Source: Laguncularia racemosa
Lineage: Eukaryota; Streptophyta; Magnoliopsida; Myrtales; Combretaceae
Assembly: GCA_037954665.1 (NCBI GenBank)
Contig: JBBMOL010000200.1
Coordinates: forward strand, 1,174,541-1,238,540
Reading direction: 5' to 3'
Length of the DNA stretch: 64,000 nucleotides
Shown here: piece after piece, positions 23,038 to 32,956 of the stretch
Position numbering within the stretch: the stretch's first letter is position 1
Layout: the number at the start of each line of letters is the position of its first letter
Notes under the pieces: model-generated
What the model was told of the DNA's origin: nothing
The model's input: the letters and a program-made list of their open reading frames with translations, nothing else
Databases searched by the model: none
Position numbers and translations under genes: made by a program

Positions 23038-24350
23038 TTGCCTAGTGCGGTTGTGTCTCTTGTACAGGACTTTGAAGATGTCTTCCCTGAGGAGATTCCA
23101 AAGGGGTTACCACCTATTCGTGCTATTGAGCACCAGATTGATCTTATACCCGGAGCATCGATTCCAAACAAGCCAGCTTACAGGAGCAATCCGGTTGAGA
23201 CAAAGGAACTCCAAAGGCAGGTCGATGAATTAATGGAGAAGGGGTACGTGAGAGAGAGCATGAGTCCATGTGCAGTGCCTGTGATTTTGGTGCCTAAGAA
23301 GGATGGGACATGGAGGATATGTGTTGACTGCCGCGCCATCAACAACATTACGGTAAAGTATCGTCATCCCATTCCTCGCTTAGATGACATGTTAGATGAG
23401 TTACATGGGTCTAGTGTCTTTTCTAAAATTGATTTGAAAAGTGGATATCACCAAATTAGAATGAAAGAGGGTGATGAATGGAAAACTGCATTTAAGACAA
23501 AATATGGATTGTATGAGTGGTTAGTAATGCCTTTCGAGTTAACTAATGCACCTAGTACTTTTATGAGACTTATGAACCATGTTTTGAGGACATTTATTGG
23601 AAAATTTGTGGTTGTCTATTTTGATGACATTCTTATTTATAGCAAAAGTTTGGAAGATCATATGTCACACTTGAGGGATGTTTTAGAAGTGCTTCGAAAG
23701 GAACAATTATATGCTAACCTCAAGAAGTGCACTTTTTGCACAGACAAACTTGTGTTTCTTGGTTTTGTTGTTAGTGCGCAGGGAATACAGGTTGATGAAG
23801 AAAAGGTTCGTGCGATCCAAGAATGGCCTAGTCCAACCAATGTAAGTAATGTGCGGAGTTTCCATGGACTAGCGAGCTTTTACATGAGATTTGTGAAGGA
23901 TTTCAGCACCATTGCAGCACCACTTACTGAGGTAATTAAGAAGAACGTGGGGTTTAGCTGGGGAGAGCAACAAGAGAAGGCCTTTCAGAAGCTTAAAAAT
24001 AAGCTGACTCAAGCGCCGTTACTTGCTTTACCTAACTTTGCTAAAACGTTTGAAATTGAGTGTGATGCTTCAGGATTAGGTATTGGAGCAGTGCTTATGC
24101 AGGAGAGAAGACCGATTGCATTCTTTAGCGAGAAGCTAAGTGGGGCAACCTTGAATTACCCTACTTACGACAAGGAGCTATATGCATTGGTTCGAGCCCT
24201 GGAGATGTGGCAACATTACCTTTGGCCGAAAGAGTTCGTGATCCACACTGATCATGAATCCTTGAAGTACTTGAAGGGGCAACACAAGCTGAATAAAAGG
24301 CATGCTCGGGGTAGAGTTCATTGAAACATTTCCATATGTTATCCACTACA
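23038..24350 (+). pseudogene. RT: Chr1B reverse transcriptase and RNase H
   Basis: Open over 428 codons after the frameshift. RT: VILVPKKDGTWRICVDCRAI, FSKIDLKSGYHQIRM, LVMPFELTNAPSTF (conserved Gly changed to Glu), catalytic YFDD at 23617-23628. RNase H: ECDASGLGIGAVLMQ, YDKELYALVRALEMW, IHTDHESLKYLKG, so the acidic residues missing in Chr1A are present. A 2-bp deletion near 24310 (RHAR/WVEF junction) shifts the frame before the last RNase H motif NVIADALSRR. Confidence 0.93.
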
Positions 24351-25825
24351 AGCAAGGTAAAGAGAATGTCATTGCTGATGCTCTATCTAGAAGGTATACT
24401 CTTATCTCTACTCTTAGTTCTAGACTGCTTGGTTTTGAGCACATTAAGGAGTTATATGCTGCTGATCGAGATTTTTGTGAGGAGTATGTGTATTGTGAGA
24501 AGAGTGGGCATGGAAAATTTTATAAACATGAAGGATTCTTGTTTAGGGAGAGTAAACTGTGCATTCCAATTTGTTCCTTAAGAGAATTACTAGTGAGGGA
24601 GTCTCATAGAGGAGGGTTAATGGGACACTTTGGAGTAGCTAAAACATTAGGGGTATTGCAGGAACACTTCTATTGGCCTCACATGAAACGAGATGTTGAG
24701 AGGATTTGTGAGCGATGTGTCACATGTAAGCAAGCGAAATCTAGAGTCCAACCTCAAGGGCTTTATACCCCGCTTCCCATTCCTCATGAGCCTTGAGTAG
24801 ATATTTCTATAGATTTTGTGTTAGGATTACCCAGGTCTAGACATGGTCGGGATTCTGTTTTTGTAGTTGTTGATAGGTTTTATAAAATGGCACATTTCAT
24901 TCTTTGTCACAAAATGGATGATGCTTGTAATATTGCTAATTTATTCTTTAGGGAAGTTGTGCGATTGCATGGTATGCCTAGAACAATTGTATCAGATAGG
25001 GATGCTATGTTCTTAAGCTACTTTTAGAAGACTTTGTGGGCTAAGTTAGGAACTAAGTTATTGTTTTCTGCTACTTGTCATCCACAGACTGATGGTCAAA
25101 CTGAGGTAGTGAATCGAACTTTATCTACTTTGTTGAGGGCTATAATTAAAAAGAATATTAAAAGTTGGGAGGATTGTTTGCCGCATGTTGAATTTGCCTA
25201 TAACCGTACAGAGCATTCTGCTACTAAATTTTCTCCTTTTGAAATTGTGTATGGTTTTAATCCACTAACTCCTTTGGATTTATCACCTTTGCTTAGTTCT
25301 GAGTATGTTAATTTAGATGGCAAGAAGAAGGCCGAATTTGTTCAATAGATCCATGAGAAGGCAAGGCTGAACATTGAACGACGAACAGAGCAGTATATGA
25401 AATAAGCCAACAAGGGTCGTCGACAAGCTGTTTTTGAACCTGGAGATTGGGTTTGGGTTCACATGCGCAAAGAGCGGTTTCCCGTGTAGCGTCGATCTAA
25501 ACTACTTCCTAGAGGCGATGGACCATTTCAAGTTCTTGAGCGCATCAACGACAATGCATACAAGATAGATTTGACTGGTGAGTATCAAGTAAGTGCCACA
25601 TTTAATGTTACTGATCTTAGTCCTTTTGATGTAGGTGACGATTTGAGGACAAATCCTTTTCAAGAGGAGGGGAATGATGAGATCCTTGATGAGAGTCAAG
25701 CCGGAAGAAGGAATGTGGATCCTCTTGAAGTGCCGCTTGGACCGATCACAAGAAGTCGAGCGAAACGACTCAAGGAAGCACTTAACGGGTTGATAAAGGA
25801 TGTCCATGAAGCCGGAAAGGATTAG
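24351..25825 (+). pseudogene. IN: Chr1B integrase with LTR-encoded C-terminal motif
   Basis: Zinc module GGLMGHFGVAKT, HFYWPHMKRDVERICERC. Core ISIDFVLGLPRSR, IVSDRDAMFLSYF, QTDGQTEVVNRTL. Tail YQVSATFNVTDLSPFDVGDD and GPITRSRAKRLKEAL; from 25675 on the sequence is inside the 3' LTR. Stops: TGA 24794 (shared with Chr1A), TAG 25025 (from TGG), TAG 25346, TAA near 25402, TAG near 25486 and TAG 25823. Each is explained by one C to T or G to A transition. Confidence 0.93.
25661..25674 (+). promoter_or_regulatory. Chr1B polypurine tract
   Basis: CAAGAGGAGGGGAA directly before the 3' LTR; it is also coding (integrase tail). Confidence 0.88.
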
Positions 25826-26460
25826 AGCAATCATGAAGTTGGAACGGATTGGAACAACCATGGGAAGACCCTTACTCTTATATAAGTCACACTAGACACG
25901 GGTTGAAGAGGGCATGTACTTTCAAGGCACGGCCGTGTAGGAATATCAAGATTGCACAGAATCATACACGGCCAGACACACGGCTAAAAGGCACGACCGT
26001 GTAAGGAGACAAGAATTGGCACAGAATCATACACGGCCAAAGTACACGGCCGTGTATCCCCTGCCGGCCAGCTTGTTCTGTTTTAGTGTTTTTACGCAAC
26101 TTATCTAAGCTACGTCGTTTTGGACTTGTTTTTCACGAATTGTAACCCTAGTATAAAAGCTCCTAGGGTTTAGAACAATATAGATATACATCTTTGAACA
26201 TTAAACACTTTTGAGAGGCACTTCTCTTGGTTCTTCAAGAACTAACTAGAACTTATCGGATTAATTTCCGTGGCGTTCATCCCGACTTATCAATCGGTCT
26301 TTCATCCCCGATTGTGGCGTCTTCACATTATACCAAGGTTCTTGTCTCGCTTATAGACAACGGGTCGCGGTTTCCACTTTAGGTGTTTGGGCGTCTTAGG
26401 TAATGAATTTCCGAACATATTGGTATTGGGTTTCGTCACGGGTTGGCGTGTTTCATATCA
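25675..26460 (+). repeat. Chr1B 3' LTR
   Basis: 786 bp, palindrome TACACGGCCGTGTA at 26043-26056. Followed by TAAAC. Confidence 0.96.
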
Positions 26461-26594
26461 TAAACTCCAAGTCAAGGTAATTTCACAAGCTCAAAACCAC
26501 AACAATCAACACAATTGCGGTTTTCACTATATCACCCTAATTGATGATTAACTCCACGAAATCAAATAAAACCAATTCCCTTCTCTCAACAAGT

Positions 26595-26606
26595 GCTCTG
26601 ATACCA
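26595..26606 (-). promoter_or_regulatory. Chr2 primer-binding site (initiator tRNA-Met)
   Basis: Minus strand TGGTATCAGAGC, six bases from the 5' LTR end at 26613. The adjacent stretch 26461-26594 is the start of the Chr2 leader. Confidence 0.92.
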
Positions 26607-26612
26607 AAAAGA

Positions 26613-27631
26613 TGATGTGCCTAATTCCACTTAGAAGCACAATTAAAAGACTTAAGAAAAAGCAATCTCAAGTCAACAACAAACCGGATCCACAAGGGGC
26701 AAAATTCACATGAACCCTAGTAAGATGTAATGAATTCCAAATGCTCAAAGTTATAATTGTAATACCATAATGATAATCTCTTCTAATAACACCTTAATCA
26801 CATATAATTCCACGAAAATAATCCAAAAATTCAAAAGAAAACCTCAATTCCAAGGACTCCATTCCACTAGTGAAAATCACGTTTTCAAAGGAATTTTCAA
26901 GGATGATTCGAATTCAATTGCAAGGGACCTTATTCAAACACAAGAATTTGACAAAAATTAGAAGAAAATCTATCCAAGAACTATCTCAATTCAACCCTAG
27001 ATATGACACACTAGAGAAGAAAAGAAATCACAACAAGATGAAATTGATACTACTCACAATTTCAAGGTGTTGCACTCGCCACAATTTCAACTCTTGGGAT
27101 TGAAATTGATAAGAGTCTAATGACAATTAGTAACCCTAATTCTCATGTGAAGAAGAAGTGTATAATCTGCAAAATATGGCCTCCTCAAACCCTCTCTTAA
27201 GCAAGTATTTATACTTGCTACTTCTAGGGTTAAAAAGTCCTCAAAATTACAAGTTTGCCACTTTTAAGGTGGCTAACCCTAAATGAAAGTTACAAAGAAA
27301 TAAAAGTGTCCCAAAACCAAAATACAACCAAAATAGTTCATAAAAGAGTAAATATATAAAAGAAATGGTCCTTCATGATGCCGGTCTTCAAGAAGCTTTT
27401 GAATCAAGTTCCGTTGACAACCCTGATTCACTCAGTAGTAAGGGTGTTTTTGCATCCTGTAGGACTGACAAATGAACCTGCTGAAATGCATCAAAATTAT
27501 AGTGCAAAGATGTAGAAAGTGGGTTAGATTTCTCCAGGTTAGGTTTCTCTAGCAAAACCCTCAAAACTAGATTCTGGAGACCCTTAGCTCGGGCCCTGGT
27601 GATAGGTCCTGGAAAAGTCTGATTCCTATCA
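26613..27631 (-). repeat. Chr2 5' LTR
   Basis: 1019 bp, no indel relative to the 3' LTR. TATA palindrome at 27200-27219. Followed by TTAAA at 27632-27636. Confidence 0.95.
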
Positions 27632-27681
27632 TTAAATGTGTTTTCAAGAACTATGAATGTCAAAATTCTTTGTTTTTGTAG

Positions 27682-28074
27682 ATGCCTCGAGACCTAGCAC
27701 CATCTTTTTCCAAAAAACGACCTCGCAAAGAAAAAGGGCCTGCTAAACCAGTGTCACAATCAAGGCGTGATAATTATCCTGTTGGTGTCAAGCAAAGTCA
27801 CAGGGACAAGTATGATATGGTATTGAAGAATAAGATTATTAGGCACAACACGGTGTTGAATTGGGAATTGTTAGAGAGATATGGTTTTTTACAAGAATTT
27901 AAGATGATACTCCAAGATAGAGCATGGAGGAATTTGCTAGATATTAAGGAGGATATTTACAAAAATATCACTATTGATTTTACGGCCACCTTCCAACTTA
28001 AGGAAGCCATAACCATGGGAGTGCATAATTATGTTTCTTTCTATTTTGGTGGTCAGTACTACAATTTATCAATG
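27682..28074 (+). pseudogene. Ath1 env-like ORF, part 1
   Basis: First 131 codons, starting MPRDLAPSFSKKRPRKEK: a basic N-terminus without a hydrophobic signal peptide, then a globular region with NWELLERYGFLQEFKMILQD. It belongs to the ORF that Athila elements carry after pol, usually called env-like from its position; its role is not established. The frame stops only because the Chr3-family solo LTR begins with TGA at 28075. Part 2 continues in phase after the target duplication. Confidence 0.85.
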
Positions 28075-29295
28075 TGATAGGAATAAAAATCCGACAAGAC
28101 CTATCATTAGGGCAAGAACTAAAGGATTTCAAATCTTGGCGATGAAGGCCCATTTTGAGCAGATCGACCCCGGAATTATTTATATATTAACCTCTTTTCT
28201 ATTATTCTTATATTGTATTTTCCAACAGGCACACTTATCATATTTCATAAGGCAATGGACAAACTCCCTCAGACTCAGCTTGTGGGTTATCCATGGACCG
28301 ACCTAAACCGGCGATGAGCTGGGCCGATGGATCCTATAGAAGACCGGCATCTTAAAGACCATTTCTTTTATATATTTACTCTTTTATGAACTATTTTGGT
28401 TGTATTTTGGTTTTGGGACACTTTTATTTCTGTGTAATTTTCATTTAGGGTTAGCCACCTTAAAAGTGGCAAACTTGTAATTTTAAGCACTTTTTAACCC
28501 TAGGAGTAGCAAGTATAAATACTTGCTTAAGAGAGGGTTTGAGGAGGATTATTTTGGCAAAACAAACACTTCACATTTCGTGAGAGGGCTTAGGGTTTTT
28601 CTAATTCCAAATTCTCTTATCAATTTCAATCCCAAGAAGTTGAAATTGTAGCGAGTGCAACAAGGAGAAATTGTGAGTAATATCGGTTCCTTATTGTTGT
28701 TTTCCATTTCATCACTAGTGCGTCATATCTAGGTTGATTTGGATGTTCTTGGACTTGTTTTAATTTGCAATTTGTGATCAATAGCTTGTTATAGGATTGA
28801 TTGTGTTGATATATGATATCATTCTCTTCATTGTGACGTGAATCGGATAGTTGAAGGAAGGGATTGGAATTTGTGGTTTGACCCATTTGTTTTCTTGATT
28901 TGATTCACGTGGGTTTCAATTATAATTGTTATTATTTGATGAAGATTACTTGTTTGGATTGATAATAGCAATTGGAGCTCTTTGGATTTCATTCCATTGC
29001 CTTAGGAATTCCGCATTTACCTAGTCAAGTGAACCGGTTTTTGTGTGTGTGAATTGAGGAGTTTTCCTTGATTCTTTTGATTGTGCTTAAGCTTGGAATT
29101 AGGCACATCATCTTTTTGGTATCAGAGCTATATCATATTTGGATTTAAGATTGAACACATCATTGTTGTCTAATTGGTTCAAAAGCATTGAGATTTGATG
29201 CTAATGTTTATGAGATTGAAGCTAGTTTGAATGGCATTGTCTAAGTGTCTTTCAATCTTGGTTTTGTGTGCTTAAACTTGGTTTTAGGCACATCA
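28075..29295 (+). mobile_element. Solo LTR of the Chr3 family, with an internal fossil LTR end and primer site
   Basis: 1221 bp, TGATAGGAAT...GGCACATCA, flanked by CAATG at 28070-28074 and 29296-29300. Removing it restores the phase of the env-like ORF exactly, which fixes both borders. It aligns over its whole length with the Chr3 LTR read on the minus strand. At 29101-29128 it contains GGCACATCA followed by TCTTTTTGGTATCAGAGC, that is, an LTR end and iMet primer site, 185 bp before its true end. The first part encodes an integrase tail (RPIIRARTKG), as in Chr2. The TATA palindrome is at 28508-28527. Confidence 0.93.
29117..29128 (+). promoter_or_regulatory. Fossil iMet primer site inside the solo LTR
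   Basis: Perfect TGGTATCAGAGC, 168 bp inside the right border of the solo LTR. Chr3 has a matching site at 43018-43029. Confidence 0.85.
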
Positions 29296-29300
29296 CAATG

Positions 29301-29955
29301 AGAGAGTTCATTAAGAGATTGGGGATATATGAAGATGAAGAATTTGTGGACTCTGAGGAGATGGCAAGGATGTATTTTGATTGGTATGATCAGATGTCGG
29401 CCTTTCGTTTGTGGCAGGAACTTAGGGTAAATGGTTATAATTCTTCTACATCTCGGGCATCCAATTTGAAGAACCTCACCCACAGAATATTACACTATAT
29501 CCTTGCTCGATCGATTAGTGGGAAAATAGACAGTGAGGGGATAGTGAGTATAATTGACTCCTTGCAAATATGGTCCATGACTAAAAACCGGCGTTTGAAT
29601 GTTGGTTTAACAGCAGTCAAATGTTTCAGACGTCAATGTGAGAGAAGCCAAAAGGGGATATTTGTGGGAACTTAGATTACAAGATTGCTAAAAAATATGG
29701 GGGTGTTCCCAACTCGACCACCCGGTGATAGAGTAGGTTCTTCAACACTCATGACTGAGGGGGTCCTTAAGCAATGGGGCTTTGGTCCAATCCTGGTTGA
29801 AGAACAAGGTCCTCACAGAATGGAAGTTCCTGTAAATGAGAGGAGAGGTCTTTCTTCTTCTCTTGCACAATTCAAGGACGATATTGAGGAAATAAAACGG
29901 GAACAGCGAGTTCAAGGAAAGGCAATCAAGAGCATGAAAAAGTATATGTCCTCTT
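29301..29955 (+). pseudogene. Ath1 env-like ORF, part 2
   Basis: Continues part 1 in phase from REFIKRLGIYEDEEF. One in-frame TAG lies at 29673-29675. Downstream a charged segment with heptad character (FKDDIEEIKREQRVQGKAI) suggests a coiled coil. No convincing transmembrane segment is seen in this part. The frame is cut at 29955 by Ath2 (target duplication CTCTT). Confidence 0.83.
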
Positions 29956-31596
29956 TGATGGGTGTAGAATCCAACAAAAATAAAAACCTACTCCTAGACA
30001 ATTATATGATTTGCATATAGTGGTGAGTAGGGTCGAATCCACAGGGATTGGTTAAATATATTTCTATTCAAAGAGAATAAAGAGGAAAAGAAAAATGGGG
30101 GGGTTTTGTTTGTGAATCAAATAATGTTGAAACAAGATAATAAAATCGAATATTGATAAAAGCCTAGCCAAAGGAATCAAGATAGTTTAATTCAAGGAAT
30201 TGATCATCAATGCAAATGTTTTCTATTCTTATTCCTAGATAAACTGGTTATGGTTATTAACAAGTTCTAACAACCTATCTCTCCACACTTCCTCGATAAC
30301 CAAGAGAAGCTCTTTGATTATTTCTCTTATCGATTAGACAACCCCAGACAAGCGCTTAAGATTTAATCTACCAACAGTATTAAAAACTAGAGAGACCACC
30401 AATTCATGCCAGTAGATTATAAGATAACCTATTTAAACATGATCATATACCTCCATAACATGAATTCGATCATCTCTTTTATAACCAAACATGTTATTGT
30501 GTCACTAAGACTAGAACAATCAAACAATTACGGATTTGACGTGCTAGTTGACAATATATTAACTTGCTAATTGAGTAGAAGAGCTCTAATTCATACCAAT
30601 CAACAAAGATAATAATGACAAAACGTTCAGAAGATATATGAATATCCAAAAACAAAGAATAGATTAAAGACAAATCAATTAGATCTCACAATTCGTGGAG
30701 AATTAAACTTCTATGACCCTTTGGCTAGAAAAGTTGCTTAGCTACTCATGTTCATCAACAAAACGAAAATAAAAAGTAGAAACATGATGAACCCGGTTGC
30801 CTGCTCTGCCTCCAAGATGATCCAAGGTTCTTCTAGATCCAAAGATTTTTTTTTAACCCTCTAGGGTTAGTCCTATTTATATCGTTAAAGGAATGGTAGA
30901 TGATCTTTTGCTAGCAAGATACGAAAATATATTTCCTTTTCCAAGTAGATTTCGAGAAGTGAATATTCGTCTGCCTGGCACGGCCTACACCACGGCTAGA
31001 TTTCCAACCGTGCCTTCCTCTGTGCATAATCAACAAGTCTTCATCCTTGTCCAGTGTATACCACGGCCTACACCACGGTTAGATTTCCAACCGTGCCTTC
31101 CTCTGTCAAAGTTCCACAATTTCTTCTCCTTGGCACGTTTAACTTCCACCACGGGTTCCACCACGGCTTCAAGCACGGTTTCTCCTACGGCCAGATCATG
31201 AGCCGTGTCTCTCTCTGTTGAAAGTCCACATTTCCGCCTTCTTGTCCAGTGTGTAACACGGTTTGCACCATGGCCGTTCCTCAAACCGTGCTTCCCCCTA
31301 GGCAGATACACGGCCGTGTACTTCAACCGTGTATCTTCCTGTTGATTCAAAACCAAGTACACGGCCGTGTACTTAAATTACACGCCCATGTACTTCTCTC
31401 CGGCGGTGTAAATCCTTGTCTTCGAGCCAAGTTGTAGATGACTTCTCTAATTTACTTGAATTGGCACCCTTGACTCCATTTAACCTGATTTATCACCATA
31501 ATAGAATTAAGTACCATTTCCTTATGATTTCTATAAAATCAATAATAATTTAACACAATTTATACTATAAAGATTGAGTATAAAATGGCTCTATCA
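29956..31596 (-). repeat. Ath2 3' LTR
   Basis: Contains a GC-rich block (30980-31390) of repeated CACGG/CCGTG cores, with perfect TACACGGCCGTGTA at 31307-31320 and 31358-31371. The polypurine tract (minus strand AAGTGTGGGGGAATT, 31597-31614) abuts it. Confidence 0.96.
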
Positions 31597-32899
31597 AATT
31601 CCCCCACACTTAAACTCTTGCTTGTCCTCAAGCAATTGCATCAAATCAATTGAGAAATCTGTCATAGATTATACAAACTTTCTTTTCATCATTCCAAACA
31701 TCTATTCATTTGCAATTCATGACTTGTAGTTTTAATGTCTACTACTTCAACCCAACTGGTTTCCTATGATCAAATTACTATGGACAAAATTCAATAGCTA
31801 ATCTAAACAAAACAAACTTTAATCCTCATGTTTAGCAAAAGAATTTTTATTCCAAAAGTAAATACTTAATCTACTAAGGAAAAACACCCAATTAAACTTC
31901 ATTGGATATTAGCAAACATATAATCCTTGCAGCATAAAGTAAAAGCACATGGTATCAGCTCTTTGCTAGATATTCTCCCTTTTATACATCTTGTTTTATT
32001 CAATGAATGTTTACATTAATGTTCTTTTGATTTATTCAAGCATCTATTTTGACGGGTTTTTGCCCGCTTCTTTTCATGAACTTTTGCCTTTTTCGCCCTT
32101 ATCGTTATAGCGAGTTCATTGAGTCGGCAACATCCCGAGCTCATCACTCAAGTGACAGGGTTTTGAGATACCCCTACGGACTCTTCCTCACTCTAACATT
32201 CAAGTTTGAATACTCTTAACTCAATTACTTGAATCATTGGAGTAATGGCTATGCTTGATTTTTATTTTTTTTTTCATTTCAAAGAGTATATAGTAGCTAA
32301 TATAACCTAGAAGTAAACTTGTTTATTTTTCACTTAAGGACTCGACCTACTCTTAGACTTCCAATTCTAAAGCTAAATACAAGGTAAATTTGTTTCTTAA
32401 AGATTTCACTACTTAATTTTAACCAAGTATTCTAATCACAGCAGTGGGTGAGTAAAGCATTTGAACAAGTCAATTTCACATTTTGTAGATGCTTATTACA
32501 ACATTTAGTACAATCTCTAGATTTCATGATAATGTTGAAAAACATTTTGCTTAAAATTGCTTAAGGACAAACATTCAAAGTATGGATCAATTCTCTATTC
32601 TCTATATTTTATTATCCTCTCCCCCACACTTAGCTTGAACAGTGTCCTCACTGTTCCTAATTCAGCACAATTGAAGAGGAATTAACAACTCAAGGAACAT
32701 TAGAGAATAAGAGAAAGGAAATACTGGTACTTCCCTGGTATTGGAGTTCTCCCCTTAAGCTCTGGAAAGTGTCATCTGATGATATGTATCCTTGCTGCAG
32801 CTGATCCAAAAGAAATCAAAATGACATTAAAATCGCAACAAAACTAAAACTAAAACTAAAGCAAAACAAAACTAAAAATTGAAAAAAAAAAAAATTTGA
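31597..32899 (-). other. Ath2 3' untranslated region
   Basis: Non-coding 1.3 kb. On the minus strand it resembles the Ath1 3' region in patches, for example CTAAGAGTAGGTCGAGTCC (about 32335-32360) and a module around CCGACTCAATGAACTCGC (32040-32180) also present in Ath1 and Ath3. It also contains a second GTGGGGGAGAG tract near 32620-32640, matching the internal purine tract of Ath1. Confidence 0.8.
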
Positions 32900-32917
32900 C
32901 ATGGGTTGCCTCCCATG
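32900..32917 (-). promoter_or_regulatory. Post-stop hairpin with AGGCAA loop in Ath2
   Basis: Minus strand CATGGGAGGCAACCCATG: a perfect 6-bp stem with loop AGGCAA, starting 39 nt after the gag-protease stop. Its counterpart in Ath1 is at 7316-7334. Confidence 0.55.
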
Positions 32918-32956
32918 AAGCGCCTTTCTTTAACGTCTTTGGCTAGACGTTTCTGG

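Larger units (their letters stand above)
19860..26460 (+). mobile_element. Chr1B: second CRM-like Chr1 copy, nested in Chr2
   Basis: 786-bp LTRs (19860-20645, 25675-26460) with TGATGAG...ATATCA or GTATCA ends, flanked by TAAAC at 19855-19859 and 26461-26465. It is clearly the same family as Chr1A, with close protein identity throughout. The LTRs are shorter because the 52-bp repeat region is organised differently. They differ at about 29 of 786 sites by hand count (3.7%). Gag start lost, protease Asp changed to Asn, two frameshifts and several stops: fully dead, yet with exact integration marks. Confidence 0.97.
14898..27631 (-). mobile_element. Chr2: CRM-like element lacking gag, split by Chr1B
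   Basis: 1019-bp LTRs (14898-15916, 26613-27631) with TGATGTGC...CTATCA ends, flanked by TTAAA at 14893-14897 and 27632-27636. Without Chr1B the element is 6.1 kb. Protease, RT, RNase H and integrase remain in a single frame on the minus strand, broken only by stops. Gag is missing, and the reading frame starts with MSSEM joined straight to the protease-proximal region. The LTRs differ at about 33 of 1019 sites by hand count (3.2%). Confidence 0.96.
7671..27681 (+). other. Putative intron upstream of the Ath1 env-like ORF, now filled by Chr1A and Chr2
   Basis: Donor GTAAGATC at 7671; acceptor TTTGTTTTTGTAG at 27669-27681, touching the ATG at 27682. Without the nested elements the intron would be about 520 bp: 7671-7822, 14577-14897 and 27637-27681. 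The piece 14577-14892 has no coding sequence and includes a diverged palindrome pair (CACGGTCGTG near 14751). Spliced env-class transcripts are known for barley BAGY-2; here it is prediction only. Confidence 0.5.

Noticed and set aside
29111..29295. Reading the solo LTR as a whole 5' LTR plus primer site plus a scrap of 3' LTR left by an internal deletion
   Set aside because: Chr3 shows the same inner end and primer at the same distance, so the segment belongs to the LTR of this family. A chance deletion would not recur there.
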